Shown here one piece after another: positions 1 to 8,362 of a DNA stretch of 21,632 nucleotides. A model generated the notes under the pieces. The model was not told where the DNA came from and searched no databases. It was given only the letters and a program-made list of their open reading frames with translations. Positions within the stretch are counted from its first letter, which is position 1; each line of letters opens with the position of its first letter. The translations under genes were made by a program, and so were the position numbers. Source of the DNA: DASQHY01 sp036390175 (GTDB lineage Bacteria > Acidobacteriota > Terriglobia > Acidiferrales > UBA7541); NCBI GenBank assembly GCA_036390175.1, contig DASWCG010000041.1:1-21632 (forward strand), given 5' to 3'.

Positions 1-1
1 G

Positions 2-181
2 CGGGGCTCCGCGGCGAACCCCAGCGTGACGCTGCGCATGTCCGAGCCGACTTTCGCCCGCATCAGCGCCGGCATGATTCCCTCCATGGCCGCCATGCTC
101 GAAGGAAAAGTGGAGGCGGAGGGAGACCTCAATCTGCTGGCCCGGCTCGGTGAGATGTTTGGCGGGCCTTCCGGTTTTTAA
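2..181 (+). CDS. SCP2 sterol-binding domain protein, C-terminal fragment
   Basis: The open frame runs in from the left edge and stops with TAA at 179-181, leaving about 59 residues. The visible part reads VTLRMSEPTFARISAG, then a Met-rich helix, then GKVEAEGDLNLLARL and a short MFGGP tail. This is the usual C-terminal half of the SCP2 fold: a beta strand with Thr/Met, a helix, the 'G-K-v-x-x-e-G-D' turn and a last amphipathic helix. The family binds lipids or acyl chains in a hydrophobic tunnel, either as a small free protein or as the tail of a larger enzyme; the N-terminus is outside the window, so which one is unknown. Its stop codon overlaps that of the convergent protease gene. The family call rests on pattern recognition of a short fragment. 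Confidence 0.7.
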   Translation, partial: RGSAANPSVTLRMSEPTFARISAGMIPSMAAMLEGKVEAEGDLNLLARLGEMFGGPSGF

Positions 182-3100
182 TTTGCGTTTTGTTGCATCG
201 AGCTTCGCCAGGCCAGCAAAGGCCATGCTAACAGCGCTGCCATGGCAATGGCCACCGCGATTCCGTTCGCGCGGTAGAAACTGTTTGGCTGGCTGAACAA
301 TTCCACCGCGGCCCGGGAGAGCGCGGCGATCGCGGCGATCAGGAAATAGCCGAGCAGGTTGAAGCGCACCAGCCGCCGCGCGCCGAGAACGGCAATCGCC
401 AGAACCAGCGCGCGCCCCAGAAATAGCCGGAAGAAGTCCGACGGACTTCCCCAGTCGCCTGCGAGCGCCGCGGCCAAAAGAAAAAACAGCAGCAATCGCA
501 CCCAACGCTGCCGGAAAATGGCTCCAAGAAATCCACCGGCCAAAGCAACAAGTCCCGCCAGGAACAGTGCGCTTATAATCGTTCTTCCGATTTCCTGTCC
601 CGCCGGCAAATACGCATCCAAACTTCCCGGCAGCGCCGCGGGAAAAGAAGCGTGAAGCGTCGGCCAAAACCTCTCGAGCAGAGCCGGCAACCGCATTGCG
701 CCCAACAGCGCCGCGCTGCCTCCCGCAGCAATTCCCAGCGCGTCGCGATAATATTCTCGCGGCATTCCAGTCCACGAAGGCAACCGCTCCTCACCAAACG
801 CCCGCGCGCAAAAATACCACGCCAGCCCAAACAGCAGCATCAATCCGCCAAAGTAGAAACCCGCGCCAAAAATCACTCCGATGCCCAGTCCGCCAAGCAG
901 AAACTTCAGCGGGATTGCCGTATCGTACTGCGCCAGGAAAGTGGGAATCCGGTTGCCGAGAGAAAAGATTGCGATGAACCCCGCAAGCGCCCACACGGAC
1001 CACAGCGCCATCTGCCGCCACGGAATGGAAGCGGCGGCAGGCGAGCGCAGGTTCTTCAGAAAAATCACCAGAGGCGTGAACCCCAGTGCGACGTAAAACA
1101 CGATCATCCCGATCTTGTAGAGCGTCCGGCTGAGCGTCTCCTCCCCTTGCTTGCGGCGCCATTCCTCGGGAATCTGAATGAATGTGCGGTAACCGGACAC
1201 TTCATCGCCGTTCACTTGTAGTTCGATGCGCTCATGAGCTGCGTCCGCTTCGCTCTTCGCCGCCGGCTCGAGGGACTTCTTCTTTTCCCAGGTAATCGTG
1301 TGGTCCACGCGCTTCGGGCGCTTGTCTGATTTGCCCTCGACAAGCTTCCATTGGCTCAAGTCGAGATGCTTTTCATTTCGCAGATATACTTCCGCGCGCG
1401 CTTGCGCCTCTTCCTTGCCGAGTGACGCGCCGGGAGCGTCTTCCGCAAGAGTATGACAGAGGGCGTGCAATGTTCCGTCGGGCCGCAGAATTACCGAGTA
1501 CTCCTCCTTCTCGGAATCGCGGAAATACCGCACGCGCCAGAGTACTCCCGGAACTTTCTCTCGATGGATCCGGTTGGTTTCGTCCAGACCGATCTTTCGG
1601 CGCAGGTATTCGTTGGTGATGCCATCAACCAACGCGCGGTTGTCGCAGGAATTCGGCGTCACGCAATGGTTCACCAGCACGGTCGCGTGGCGATAACTCG
1701 CAGGGTCTATCTTCCGCTGACGCATGAAGTCATTGGCGATTCTCTGTGCCTGCCGCACGCTGATTTCATATTTGAACAAGCCGCCGATCTCCGCCGGCTT
1801 CACTTTCACGAGGAGAATAATTCCGAGGATCCCTGCAGCCAGGAGGAAGCCAAGCGCCCCCGGTGTGAGTGCATCGTATGTTTTCGCGCGCGCGGGAGCA
1901 GCCGACTCAGTGGGAGTCCGTTCGACAATGGCAGGTTCCGCCACGGCGCGGTTCAGCAAGGACTCATCGGTTTCGAATCGCCCGCGCACCAAGTACGAAA
2001 TCCCCGAGACGCCTAGCGGTATCAGCGCTGCTGCTCCCACAATCGCGCCGGAGACTCTGAAGTATAAATTGTCGGATCGCAGCAGGAACAAACCGACCAG
2101 TGTTGCGTCCACGGTATAGTGCCAAATAAGGGTGGCCAGAATTCCCCAGCGCAGCATCACCACGCCGGCGACGATGCCAATAAGCCCGACTTCAATTCCC
2201 CGGATGTATCCCGGCTCTTGCGGGTAGTTGCTGTGGAGGAATCCCCATGCGAACGCCGGCAAGATGACCGCCAGAAAGCGAGACCCAGTCAGGCGCTGCA
2301 TGTAGGGAATGGCGAACATTCGAAAGAGGAACTCTTCGCTTGTAGATGCCAAGAGACCGATCGTGAGCGCCGCAATCCATGGGATCGGGGTGTTCACGAG
2401 CTCGTCGTATTTCAGTTCCTGAGGCGCCCACACGCCGTAATTACGGCCGACGATGTAGAAGAGAACGACGTAGCCCACATGGAATGCAGCCATCGCCAGG
2501 CCGATTGCTGAAGAAAGAAAGAACTCCTTGGTACGAATACCCTTCCGTGTAAACGCCAGTGCCAGCCGCAGCCGGTGCGGATGGTCAGCGCGGTAAAGTG
2601 GCTCTGCTGCCGGCAATACGAGGGCCACCAGAAGCGCCGAAAACACTCCCCCCGCGAGAGCCAGAAAAACTCGCCACACCACAAAGCTTGCATAAGATGA
2701 GTTCGTGACATAACTTGCGCGAATGGCAGACCAGCCGTTCATGTCTTGCGCAAACACCAGCGCCGCAACGAATAGGCCGAGTACGAGCGCGCCTTTCCAT
2801 CGGGCAAGACCACGGCGTGCGAGGCTATATAAGACCCAAAGCACCGCGCCGAATAACAGCATGTAGGGGATAATGGCAAAGAGCTCGATGGTGTCGTTGC
2901 TGGAGCGCAGCCGTTCGTACCCGCGCTGCCACGCCTCGGGCACTTTGAGGAATTCTTCGGCGCTTCCGGGGCGGTCGCCTTGCACGCCCACGCGCAGCCG
3001 ATACGGTGCGTCTTTGGCTTTGAAGCCGCGCCGTTCCCAGGTGAACCACCAGTCCAGGCGATTGGTCCGCTGCTTGGAGTTTGCTTCTTCGGGGAGAAAA

Positions 3101-3609
3101 TTCCAGCCGCTCAGATCCGCGCGGTAGTCGGCCCGCAAGAAATGATCTGCTACAGCCAGCGCCGCCTCGCGCCCGAGCTTCGCGCCTGCCTGCGCCTCCG
3201 GGATTATGTGTTCGTACCGAGTCACACGCCCGGCCGGGCTGACGTGCACCTTGAATTCTTCCTCCTGCTGCGGCCGGAAGAAGCGCGCTTCCCAGAACCA
3301 TACGCTGAGCTCCTGCGACATCAGCCGGTTAGCCTGCGCCAGCCCCAGTTCGCGCTCAAGATAGGTTTTGGCGTTGTCGTCCACGCGGAAGATGATGCTC
3401 GATTGGTAGCCGTCGAGGTTCTGTCCCTGCGCGGTTACAAATTTCTTCGCTGCTGCGAGCGCATCGGCGCGCGACACGCGAAAGTCCACAGACGCCTCGG
3501 GAAACGCCACGAAGAAATAGCGCTGCGCGAACCACGCCCCCGCGATGCCGAGCAATATCCAGAGCGCGAGCACGCGCAAGTCTTTGGCTTCCAGGCGTTC
3601 ACCGGCCAC
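178..3609 (-). CDS. CPBP-family intramembrane metalloprotease with duplicated PepSY-like ectodomains
   Basis: Integral membrane protein of 1143 residues. The CPBP (CAAX protease / bacteriocin-processing, Abi) signature lies at about 420-505: EEFLFR (E425, E426, R430), a second motif ending FLH (H459), and HYTVD (H497, D501). These are the expected glutamate and histidine active-site residues of this glutamate-type membrane protease. The order is: TM helix about 13-30; soluble ectodomain about 34-240; TM bundle about 243-540 with the active site; TM about 583-602; second ectodomain about 612-815; second TM bundle about 828-1135 without EExxxR or the histidines. The two ectodomains resemble each other and each contains two PepSY-like helices (SRADALAAAKKF and LGREAALAVADHF; SVRQAQRIANDF and LGKEEAQARAEVYL). 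Usual CPBP proteins have about 200-300 residues, so this one is very large. The start is GTG at 3607-3609, with GGGGAGG about 5 nt upstream. Substrate unknown. Confidence 0.88.
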   Translation of the reverse strand: MAGERLEAKDLRVLALWILLGIAGAWFAQRYFFVAFPEASVDFRVSRADALAAAKKFVTAQGQNLDGYQSSIIFRVDDNAKTYLERELGLAQANRLMSQELSVWFWEARFFRPQQEEEFKVHVSPAGRVTRYEHIIPEAQAGAKLGREAALAVADHFLRADYRADLSGWNFLPEEANSKQRTNRLDWWFTWERRGFKAKDAPYRLRVGVQGDRPGSAEEFLKVPEAWQRGYERLRSSNDTIELFAIIPYMLLFGAVLWVLYSLARRGLARWKGALVLGLFVAALVFAQDMNGWSAIRASYVTNSSYASFVVWRVFLALAGGVFSALLVALVLPAAEPLYRADHPHRLRLALAFTRKGIRTKEFFLSSAIGLAMAAFHVGYVVLFYIVGRNYGVWAPQELKYDELVNTPIPWIAALTIGLLASTSEEFLFRMFAIPYMQRLTGSRFLAVILPAFAWGFLHSNYPQEPGYIRGIEVGLIGIVAGVVMLRWGILATLIWHYTVDATLVGLFLLRSDNLYFRVSGAIVGAAALIPLGVSGISYLVRGRFETDESLLNRAVAEPAIVERTPTESAAPARAKTYDALTPGALGFLLAAGILGIILLVKVKPAEIGGLFKYEISVRQAQRIANDFMRQRKIDPASYRHATVLVNHCVTPNSCDNRALVDGITNEYLRRKIGLDETNRIHREKVPGVLWRVRYFRDSEKEEYSVILRPDGTLHALCHTLAEDAPGASLGKEEAQARAEVYLRNEKHLDLSQWKLVEGKSDKRPKRVDHTITWEKKKSLEPAAKSEADAAHERIELQVNGDEVSGYRTFIQIPEEWRRKQGEETLSRTLYKIGMIVFYVALGFTPLVIFLKNLRSPAAASIPWRQMALWSVWALAGFIAIFSLGNRIPTFLAQYDTAIPLKFLLGGLGIGVIFGAGFYFGGLMLLFGLAWYFCARAFGEERLPSWTGMPREYYRDALGIAAGGSAALLGAMRLPALLERFWPTLHASFPAALPGSLDAYLPAGQEIGRTIISALFLAGLVALAGGFLGAIFRQRWVRLLLFFLLAAALAGDWGSPSDFFRLFLGRALVLAIAVLGARRLVRFNLLGYFLIAAIAALSRAAVELFSQPNSFYRANGIAVAIAMAALLAWPLLAWRSSMQQNAN

Positions 3610-3698
3610 AAATACCTCCCCGCGGAAAAGACGAGCGACTCACTCTACGCGCGCGCCCCGGCCCGGCGCAAGTGTCGTCCTTGGAATGGCGGGGATGA

Positions 3699-3704
3699 TA
3701 TAAA
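3699..3704 (+). promoter_or_regulatory. Possible -10 element for recG (near-leaderless start)
   Basis: TATAAA lies 9 nt before the recG ATG, so transcription would begin about 2-3 nt ahead of the start codon. No convincing Shine-Dalgarno precedes the ATG (only AAAAGAAA). I see no good -35 hexamer at normal spacing. The 104-nt gap 3610-3713 must also hold the promoter of the divergent protease gene. Confidence 0.3.
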
Positions 3705-3713
3705 AGAAATCGC

Positions 3714-5828
3714 ATGGACCCCGCGCTCACGACGGAAGTCTCGTATTTGAAAGGGGTGGGCCCGCAACGCGCCGCGCTCCTGAACGAGCGGGGCATTCGC
3801 ACGCTCGAAGACCTGCTGGCCTGCTTGCCGTTTCGCTACGAAGACCGCATCCGTTTCAGCAACATCCGCGAGATCGAGCCGGACAAGACGTACACGGTGC
3901 GCGCCACGGTCGCCAGCGGCGGCGCCGTGCGCTACGCTCGCGGCGGAAACGCCATCTACCACTTGCTGGTGCAGGACGCCACCGGTTCTCTGCACTGCAA
4001 ATTTTTTCATGGCGGCTACCTCGAAAGCCGCCTCAAGCCTGGGCAGGAGCTGGTCCTGCACGGCAAAGCGGAGATTGACCGCCTGCGCCCCGCCCGAATC
4101 GAGATGGTCAATCCCCAGATCGAGTTGCTGGGCAAAGACGGCGCAGACTCCACCGAGGTGGGCCGCATCGTGCCCATCTACGAGGCCATCGGCACGTTCG
4201 GCTCGCGCGCCATCCGCCGCGTAATCTACCAGGCACTGGGCGGTCTCGACGAGAAGCTCTTCGATCCATTGCCCCAAGAGATGCTCTCACGGCTGGGCTT
4301 TCCTTCGCGCCGCGAGGCCATCCTTTACGCGCACTTTCCTCCCTCGACGGAAGACGTCGAAGCGCTGAATTCGTTTCGCTCGCCCGCGCATCAACGGCTG
4401 ATCTTTGAAGAGTTTTTCTTTTACCAACTGAGCCTGGCGCTGGGACGCCGCGCCACGCGGAGCGAAAAAGGAATCGCGTTTCGCGTGCGCGAAGACCGCT
4501 TCCGCGAGGCGCTCAAGCGCATCTTGCCGTTCAAACCGACCGGCGCGCAAAAGCGCGTGCTCGCGGAAATCGCCGCCGATATGGAAAAGCCCGCGCCGAT
4601 GAACCGCCTGCTCCAAGGCGACGTGGGCAGCGGCAAAACCATCGTGGCTTTCGAGGCCGCGGTCATCGCCATCGAAAACGGCTTTCAGTGCGCGCTGATG
4701 GCCCCGACGGAAATTCTCGCGGTGCAGCACTACCTTGCCGCGCGGGGAATTTTCAGACCCGGAGACTATCGCGTCGAGCTGCTGATCAGCGGCCTAAAGC
4801 CCGGTGAGAAGAAGGCCGCGCGGGAGCGCATCCGCAGCGGCGAAGCGCAGATGGTGATCGGCACGCACGCCTTGATCGAAGAAGAGGTGGCCTTCGCGCG
4901 GCTGGGGTTTGTGGCCATTGACGAGCAGCACCGCTTCGGAGTCCTGCAGCGCAAGCGGCTGATGGACAAGGCCGCCGCGCGCGGCACTCCGCCCGACGTG
5001 CTGGTGATGACCGCGACGCCCATCCCGCGCACGCTTTCGCTCACGCTCTACGGCGACCTTGACGTGTCCATTCTCGATGAGCTTCCGCCGGGGCGCACAC
5101 CCATCGTCACGCGCCGCACCTCGGAGCCTCATCTTCGCGGCGTGTGGGATTTTCTCCGCCGCGAAGTCCAGCGCGGCCGCCAGGCCTATATCGTTTATCC
5201 GGTGATTGAAGAGTCCAAGATGGAACTCAAAGCGGCCATGATCGAATACGAGCGCCTCTCCCGGGAAGAGTTCCCCCATCTAAAGCTGGGCCTGCTCCAC
5301 GGGCGGCTGCCGAGCGAAGAAAAAGAAGAAATCATGCAGCGTTTCCGCCGGGGTGAGATCCAGGCGCTGGTGGCCACGACGGTCATCGAGGTGGGAGTGG
5401 ACGTTCCCAACGCAACGGTGATGGTGATTGAGCACGCCGAGCGGTTCGGCCTCGCGCAGCTTCACCAGTTGCGCGGACGCATCGGCCGCGGGGCCGAAAA
5501 ATCACACTGCATCCTGGTTGCTTCCGAGCCGCTGACCGAAGAAGCCCGGCAGCGGCTCGACGCGCTCGCGGGCACAACCGATGGATTTCAGCTCGCCGAA
5601 CTGGACTTGAAGCTGCGCGGCCCCGGCGAATTTTTCGGCACGCGCCAGCACGGCGTGCGCGGCTTTGCCATCGCCAATCCGCTCCGCGACGCCGAACTGC
5701 TGGGGCTGGCGCGCCGCGAGGCATTCGCGCTTGTGGAAACCCCGGAGCAGTTGCCCGCGTTGCGGCGGTTGCTCGATTCACTGGCGCCGCAGTGGCACCA
5801 CCGCTATCATCTGGCGAAGGTGGGTTGA
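3714..5828 (+). CDS. recG: ATP-dependent DNA helicase RecG
   Basis: RecG remodels stalled replication forks and branch-migrates Holliday and D-loop junctions. The 704-residue length is normal. The N-terminal wedge/OB region starts with a helix-hairpin-helix-like YLKGVGPQRA (11-20) and the LACLPFRYEDR segment typical of RecG, with the OB fold to about 145. Helicase motifs follow: FKPTGAQKR (Q-like), Walker A GDVGSGKT (302-309), motif Ia PTEILA (331-336), motif II DEQH (403-406), motif III MTATPIPRTL (432-441), then motifs V-VI around ATTVIEVGVDVPNA and QLRGRIGRG (585-593). The C-terminal RecG signature GEFFGTRQHG is at 638-647. The ATG at 3714 gives the expected N-terminus, although no good ribosome-binding site is seen. 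rsmD follows after 3 nt, so the two are very probably cotranscribed; the same neighbours occur together in many bacteria. Confidence 0.98.
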   Translation: MDPALTTEVSYLKGVGPQRAALLNERGIRTLEDLLACLPFRYEDRIRFSNIREIEPDKTYTVRATVASGGAVRYARGGNAIYHLLVQDATGSLHCKFFHGGYLESRLKPGQELVLHGKAEIDRLRPARIEMVNPQIELLGKDGADSTEVGRIVPIYEAIGTFGSRAIRRVIYQALGGLDEKLFDPLPQEMLSRLGFPSRREAILYAHFPPSTEDVEALNSFRSPAHQRLIFEEFFFYQLSLALGRRATRSEKGIAFRVREDRFREALKRILPFKPTGAQKRVLAEIAADMEKPAPMNRLLQGDVGSGKTIVAFEAAVIAIENGFQCALMAPTEILAVQHYLAARGIFRPGDYRVELLISGLKPGEKKAARERIRSGEAQMVIGTHALIEEEVAFARLGFVAIDEQHRFGVLQRKRLMDKAAARGTPPDVLVMTATPIPRTLSLTLYGDLDVSILDELPPGRTPIVTRRTSEPHLRGVWDFLRREVQRGRQAYIVYPVIEESKMELKAAMIEYERLSREEFPHLKLGLLHGRLPSEEKEEIMQRFRRGEIQALVATTVIEVGVDVPNATVMVIEHAERFGLAQLHQLRGRIGRGAEKSHCILVASEPLTEEARQRLDALAGTTDGFQLAELDLKLRGPGEFFGTRQHGVRGFAIANPLRDAELLGLARREAFALVETPEQLPALRRLLDSLAPQWHHRYHLAKVG

Positions 5829-5831
5829 AGC

Positions 5832-6407
5832 TTGCGGATCGTCGCCGGCAAATATCGCAGCCGCATCTTGAAGAGCCCGCGGAAGCTCGCTCTGCGCCCC
5901 ACGAGCGATAAACTCCGCGAAACGCTTTTCAATATTCTCGGCGCTGCGGTGGAAGGGTCCATTTTTCTGGATGTTTACGCGGGGACGGGGGCAGTCGGCA
6001 TCGAGGCGCTCAGCCGCGGCGCTTCCGAAGTGTTCTTCATCGAGAAGCAGCGTCCCGCAGCGGAGCTGATCCGCAAAAATCTCGAGTCGCTGGGAATCAC
6101 CGATTCCGCGAGCATCCTCGCGGTAGATGCAGTGAAGGGGCTGGAGATGCTGGTGCGGCGCAAATTCGGCAAACCCCTGCAGGCCGACTTCGTATTTCTC
6201 GATCCGCCTTACGAGCAGGAACAGGAATACGACAGCGTCCTGGAATTCCTGGACTCCGCGCAACTGCTGGCTCCCACCGGATACGTGATTGTGGAGCACC
6301 GCAAAGGCTTTTCCTTGCCGGGCCGGCTCGAACAACTGGAGTGTGTCCGCCTCGTTGAACAGGGCGATACCGCACTCAGTTTTCTCCGGCTGGCGCGCGC
6401 GGCGTGA
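5832..6407 (+). CDS. rsmD: 16S rRNA (guanine(966)-N2)-methyltransferase RsmD
   Basis: This class I SAM-dependent methyltransferase of 191 residues modifies G966 of 16S rRNA during 30S assembly. The family opening MRIVAGKYRSR is followed by RPTSDKLRETLFNIL, the SAM-binding loop VYAGTGAVGIEAL (GTGAVG 51-56), the acidic strand end FFIEKQ, and the catalytic N-methylase motif DPPY at 124-127. Length and motif order are standard. The start is TTG at 5832: it gives the canonical N-terminus and is preceded by GGTGG at 5820-5824 inside the end of recG, with only 3 nt between recG stop and this start, so translational coupling is likely. The coaD gene that often follows rsmD is not here. The stop lies 5 nt from the stop of the convergent AsmA gene. 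Confidence 0.96.
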   Translation: MRIVAGKYRSRILKSPRKLALRPTSDKLRETLFNILGAAVEGSIFLDVYAGTGAVGIEALSRGASEVFFIEKQRPAAELIRKNLESLGITDSASILAVDAVKGLEMLVRRKFGKPLQADFVFLDPPYEQEQEYDSVLEFLDSAQLLAPTGYVIVEHRKGFSLPGRLEQLECVRLVEQGDTALSFLRLARAA

Positions 6408-6412
6408 CGGGT

Positions 6413-8212
6413 CTATTGAGGCGGCGGCTTTTTGAACAAATCCTTCAGTGTGTCCTCCAGCGAGGACTTCTGCGGCTGACTGGTCTGCGTAGTATTCGCC
6501 GGGGCGGTTTCGAATTTCGGAGTCCCGTGCCCTGGAGCAACCTTGGGATTCGAGAACGTGCCGTGCACGGCAAAGGGAATCGCCGTGGCTTTGATGTTCT
6601 TGCCGAGGGCGGCGCCCAGAATATCCGTCGCCAGGCCGACGGGATTGGCCCCGCCTCCGGTCAGGACCGCCTGGCCGTTATACTCGATGGTCTGATCGAA
6701 ACCGAAGCTGCCCTGCAAGTCCACCGTGCCCTCGGACGAATCCATGTGGATTTGTTTGCTGGCGACGCGGCCCTGCGCAACATTCAGATCGCCGTGAATC
6801 GTCTTGAACGGCGTGGTGGACATGTTGCTTTCGCCCATGAGTTTCGCAATCGTGCCTAAAGCGCCGCGCAGGTTCAGTCCCGGCAGCGTGCCGTCATGCA
6901 CGTTAAAGTCCCCGGTTCCCGAAAGCGATTCCACCAGGCGGCTCCCTGCCGAGCCGGCCAGTTGCAAATTCAAATCGGCGGTGCCGGTAATCTTGCCTTT
7001 TGTTGCCGGATCCACCGATACAAACTTTCCGATATCGAAGTTGCTGACCTTCACGTTGGACGAAAACCGCATGGGGTTCTTCGTGCGGTCGGCGTGCGCC
7101 GCAAGCTGCAACGTCCCTCCATAAGCCTGCATTTGCGCGGGCCACACTTCGACGCGGTTGGTGAATACGCGCAGCTCCACCAGGCCGTCATTCGCGGTGT
7201 AGGGAGCAAAGCGGATGCGCTCGGCGGTGATTTTGCCTTTGGCGACGAGTTCGCTCGGGCCGCTTGATTCCGTGGTGGTGGTTTGCGCGGGGCGCTCGCC
7301 GCCGGCGCTCTTCTTTTCCGATTCAGTCTCCGCGAGGAGCGCGTTGACGTCGAGTTGCCCGGTGCTCAGCTCGAACTCCGCCACCGGCTTCATCAAGTCG
7401 GCGATTTTCAATGTTCCTTTTACGTCCGCGGCTTTCCCGAGCTGCGCTTTGAACTCGCCGTCAGCAGCCCCATCATGAAGCTTGACGCTTCCCGATTTGA
7501 ATTCGATGGGCGCGCCCAGCCCGGCCATCTCCACTTTCAATCCGCTGAGATCCGCGTTGCCGGCAATGGTTTTGAGCGCCGACGCGTCGAGCGACAGGTT
7601 GCTCAATTCAAGATTCAATCCGGTCATTTGGCCGGTAGGTTCAACACGGCCACGGCTTGTGACCTGTCCCATGGAAATCGCCGCGCCGGTCAGCACAATC
7701 TTCCCAATTCCTTCGAGCGAGAACGAACTTCCGGCCCCCGAGTCCCCGCTTGCCTTGCCACGCTTTGCCCTCTGGCTTTCCCCGCCCGCTGTTGAAAAAT
7801 CGTAATTGGCCCGCCCGCGGGCGTCGGTCAGTAGCGTGACCTTCGGCTTCACCAGCTCGATGGCATTGATCTGAATCTCCTTGTGGAGCAGCGGACCCCA
7901 CGCCAGACTGCCGCTCAGCGTTTCGACGCTCAGGAAATCCCCCTGCGGAAATCCGGGAGGGTTGCCCAAGTGCGCATCGTCCACGACGAAGCCCACGGTG
8001 GGCAGGAACTTCGCGCGAATCTTTCCGATGGTCAGCTCGCGGCCAGTTTGTTTCTTGACAGCAGCGGAGACGAGCGCGCGGTAGTGGTCCACATCGAGAA
8101 AATAGGGTGCGATGAGCGCCACCACAACGAGCAGGGCAACCACAATCAGGACAGCACGCAACCAAGCCGGAAGGCGCCGGGAGACACCTGGAGATGGCGG
8201 AGTTGCGGTCAT
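6413..8212 (-). CDS. AsmA family protein
   Basis: Large envelope protein of 599 residues when started at the ATG at 8210-8212. An N-terminal signal-anchor helix (about 17-37, LRAVLIVVALLVVVALI) is followed at once by the AsmA hallmark APYFLDVDHYRALV and a TGRELTIGKI strand. The rest is a long beta-rich periplasmic chain. Its C-terminal third has the AsmA-type pattern: a GTADLNLQLAGSAG stretch, then SLSGTGDFNVHDGTLPGLNL, and late strands ending in AIPFAVHGTFSNPKVAPG. AsmA-like proteins are bridge-like envelope proteins linked to outer-membrane lipid homeostasis. The tail ends in a charged, Pro-rich segment. The chosen ATG has GAGG 6 nt upstream; a TTG 63 nt earlier (8273-8275) would add 21 unlikely residues. 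It is divergent from the TonB-like gene, which fits a shared envelope theme, but no direct link is shown. Confidence 0.9.
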   Translation of the reverse strand: MTATPPSPGVSRRLPAWLRAVLIVVALLVVVALIAPYFLDVDHYRALVSAAVKKQTGRELTIGKIRAKFLPTVGFVVDDAHLGNPPGFPQGDFLSVETLSGSLAWGPLLHKEIQINAIELVKPKVTLLTDARGRANYDFSTAGGESQRAKRGKASGDSGAGSSFSLEGIGKIVLTGAAISMGQVTSRGRVEPTGQMTGLNLELSNLSLDASALKTIAGNADLSGLKVEMAGLGAPIEFKSGSVKLHDGAADGEFKAQLGKAADVKGTLKIADLMKPVAEFELSTGQLDVNALLAETESEKKSAGGERPAQTTTTESSGPSELVAKGKITAERIRFAPYTANDGLVELRVFTNRVEVWPAQMQAYGGTLQLAAHADRTKNPMRFSSNVKVSNFDIGKFVSVDPATKGKITGTADLNLQLAGSAGSRLVESLSGTGDFNVHDGTLPGLNLRGALGTIAKLMGESNMSTTPFKTIHGDLNVAQGRVASKQIHMDSSEGTVDLQGSFGFDQTIEYNGQAVLTGGGANPVGLATDILGAALGKNIKATAIPFAVHGTFSNPKVAPGHGTPKFETAPANTTQTSQPQKSSLEDTLKDLFKKPPPQ

Positions 8213-8343
8213 GGCAGGCCTCGGGGTGGAGAGATTTGCCGCATCTATCCTGTCAAATCCAGGGCGCTTCGGCAAGCGATTCCTGGCCCGCAGCGAGAAG
8301 CTCGGCGCGAAGGGAAGCCGCAGACGCCTTCCGGTCGCGGGAG

Positions 8344-8349
8344 TATAAT
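8344..8349 (+). promoter_or_regulatory. Consensus -10 hexamer for the TonB-like gene
   Basis: A perfect TATAAT lies 13 nt before the ATG at 8363. Transcription would start about 8356, leaving a leader of roughly 6 nt and no room for a Shine-Dalgarno. A -35 at 17-nt spacing (8321-8326, CAGACG) is poor. It lies in the 150-nt gap between the divergent AsmA and TonB-like genes. Confidence 0.4.
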
Positions 8350-8362
8350 CCGGTTTGTACCG

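Noticed and set aside
7883..8362. 160-codon N-terminal extension of the TonB-like frame on the plus strand
   Set aside because: It lies almost wholly opposite the AsmA coding region, has shadow-like Arg/His-rich composition, and lies upstream of the TATAAT box. The start at 8363 is preferred.
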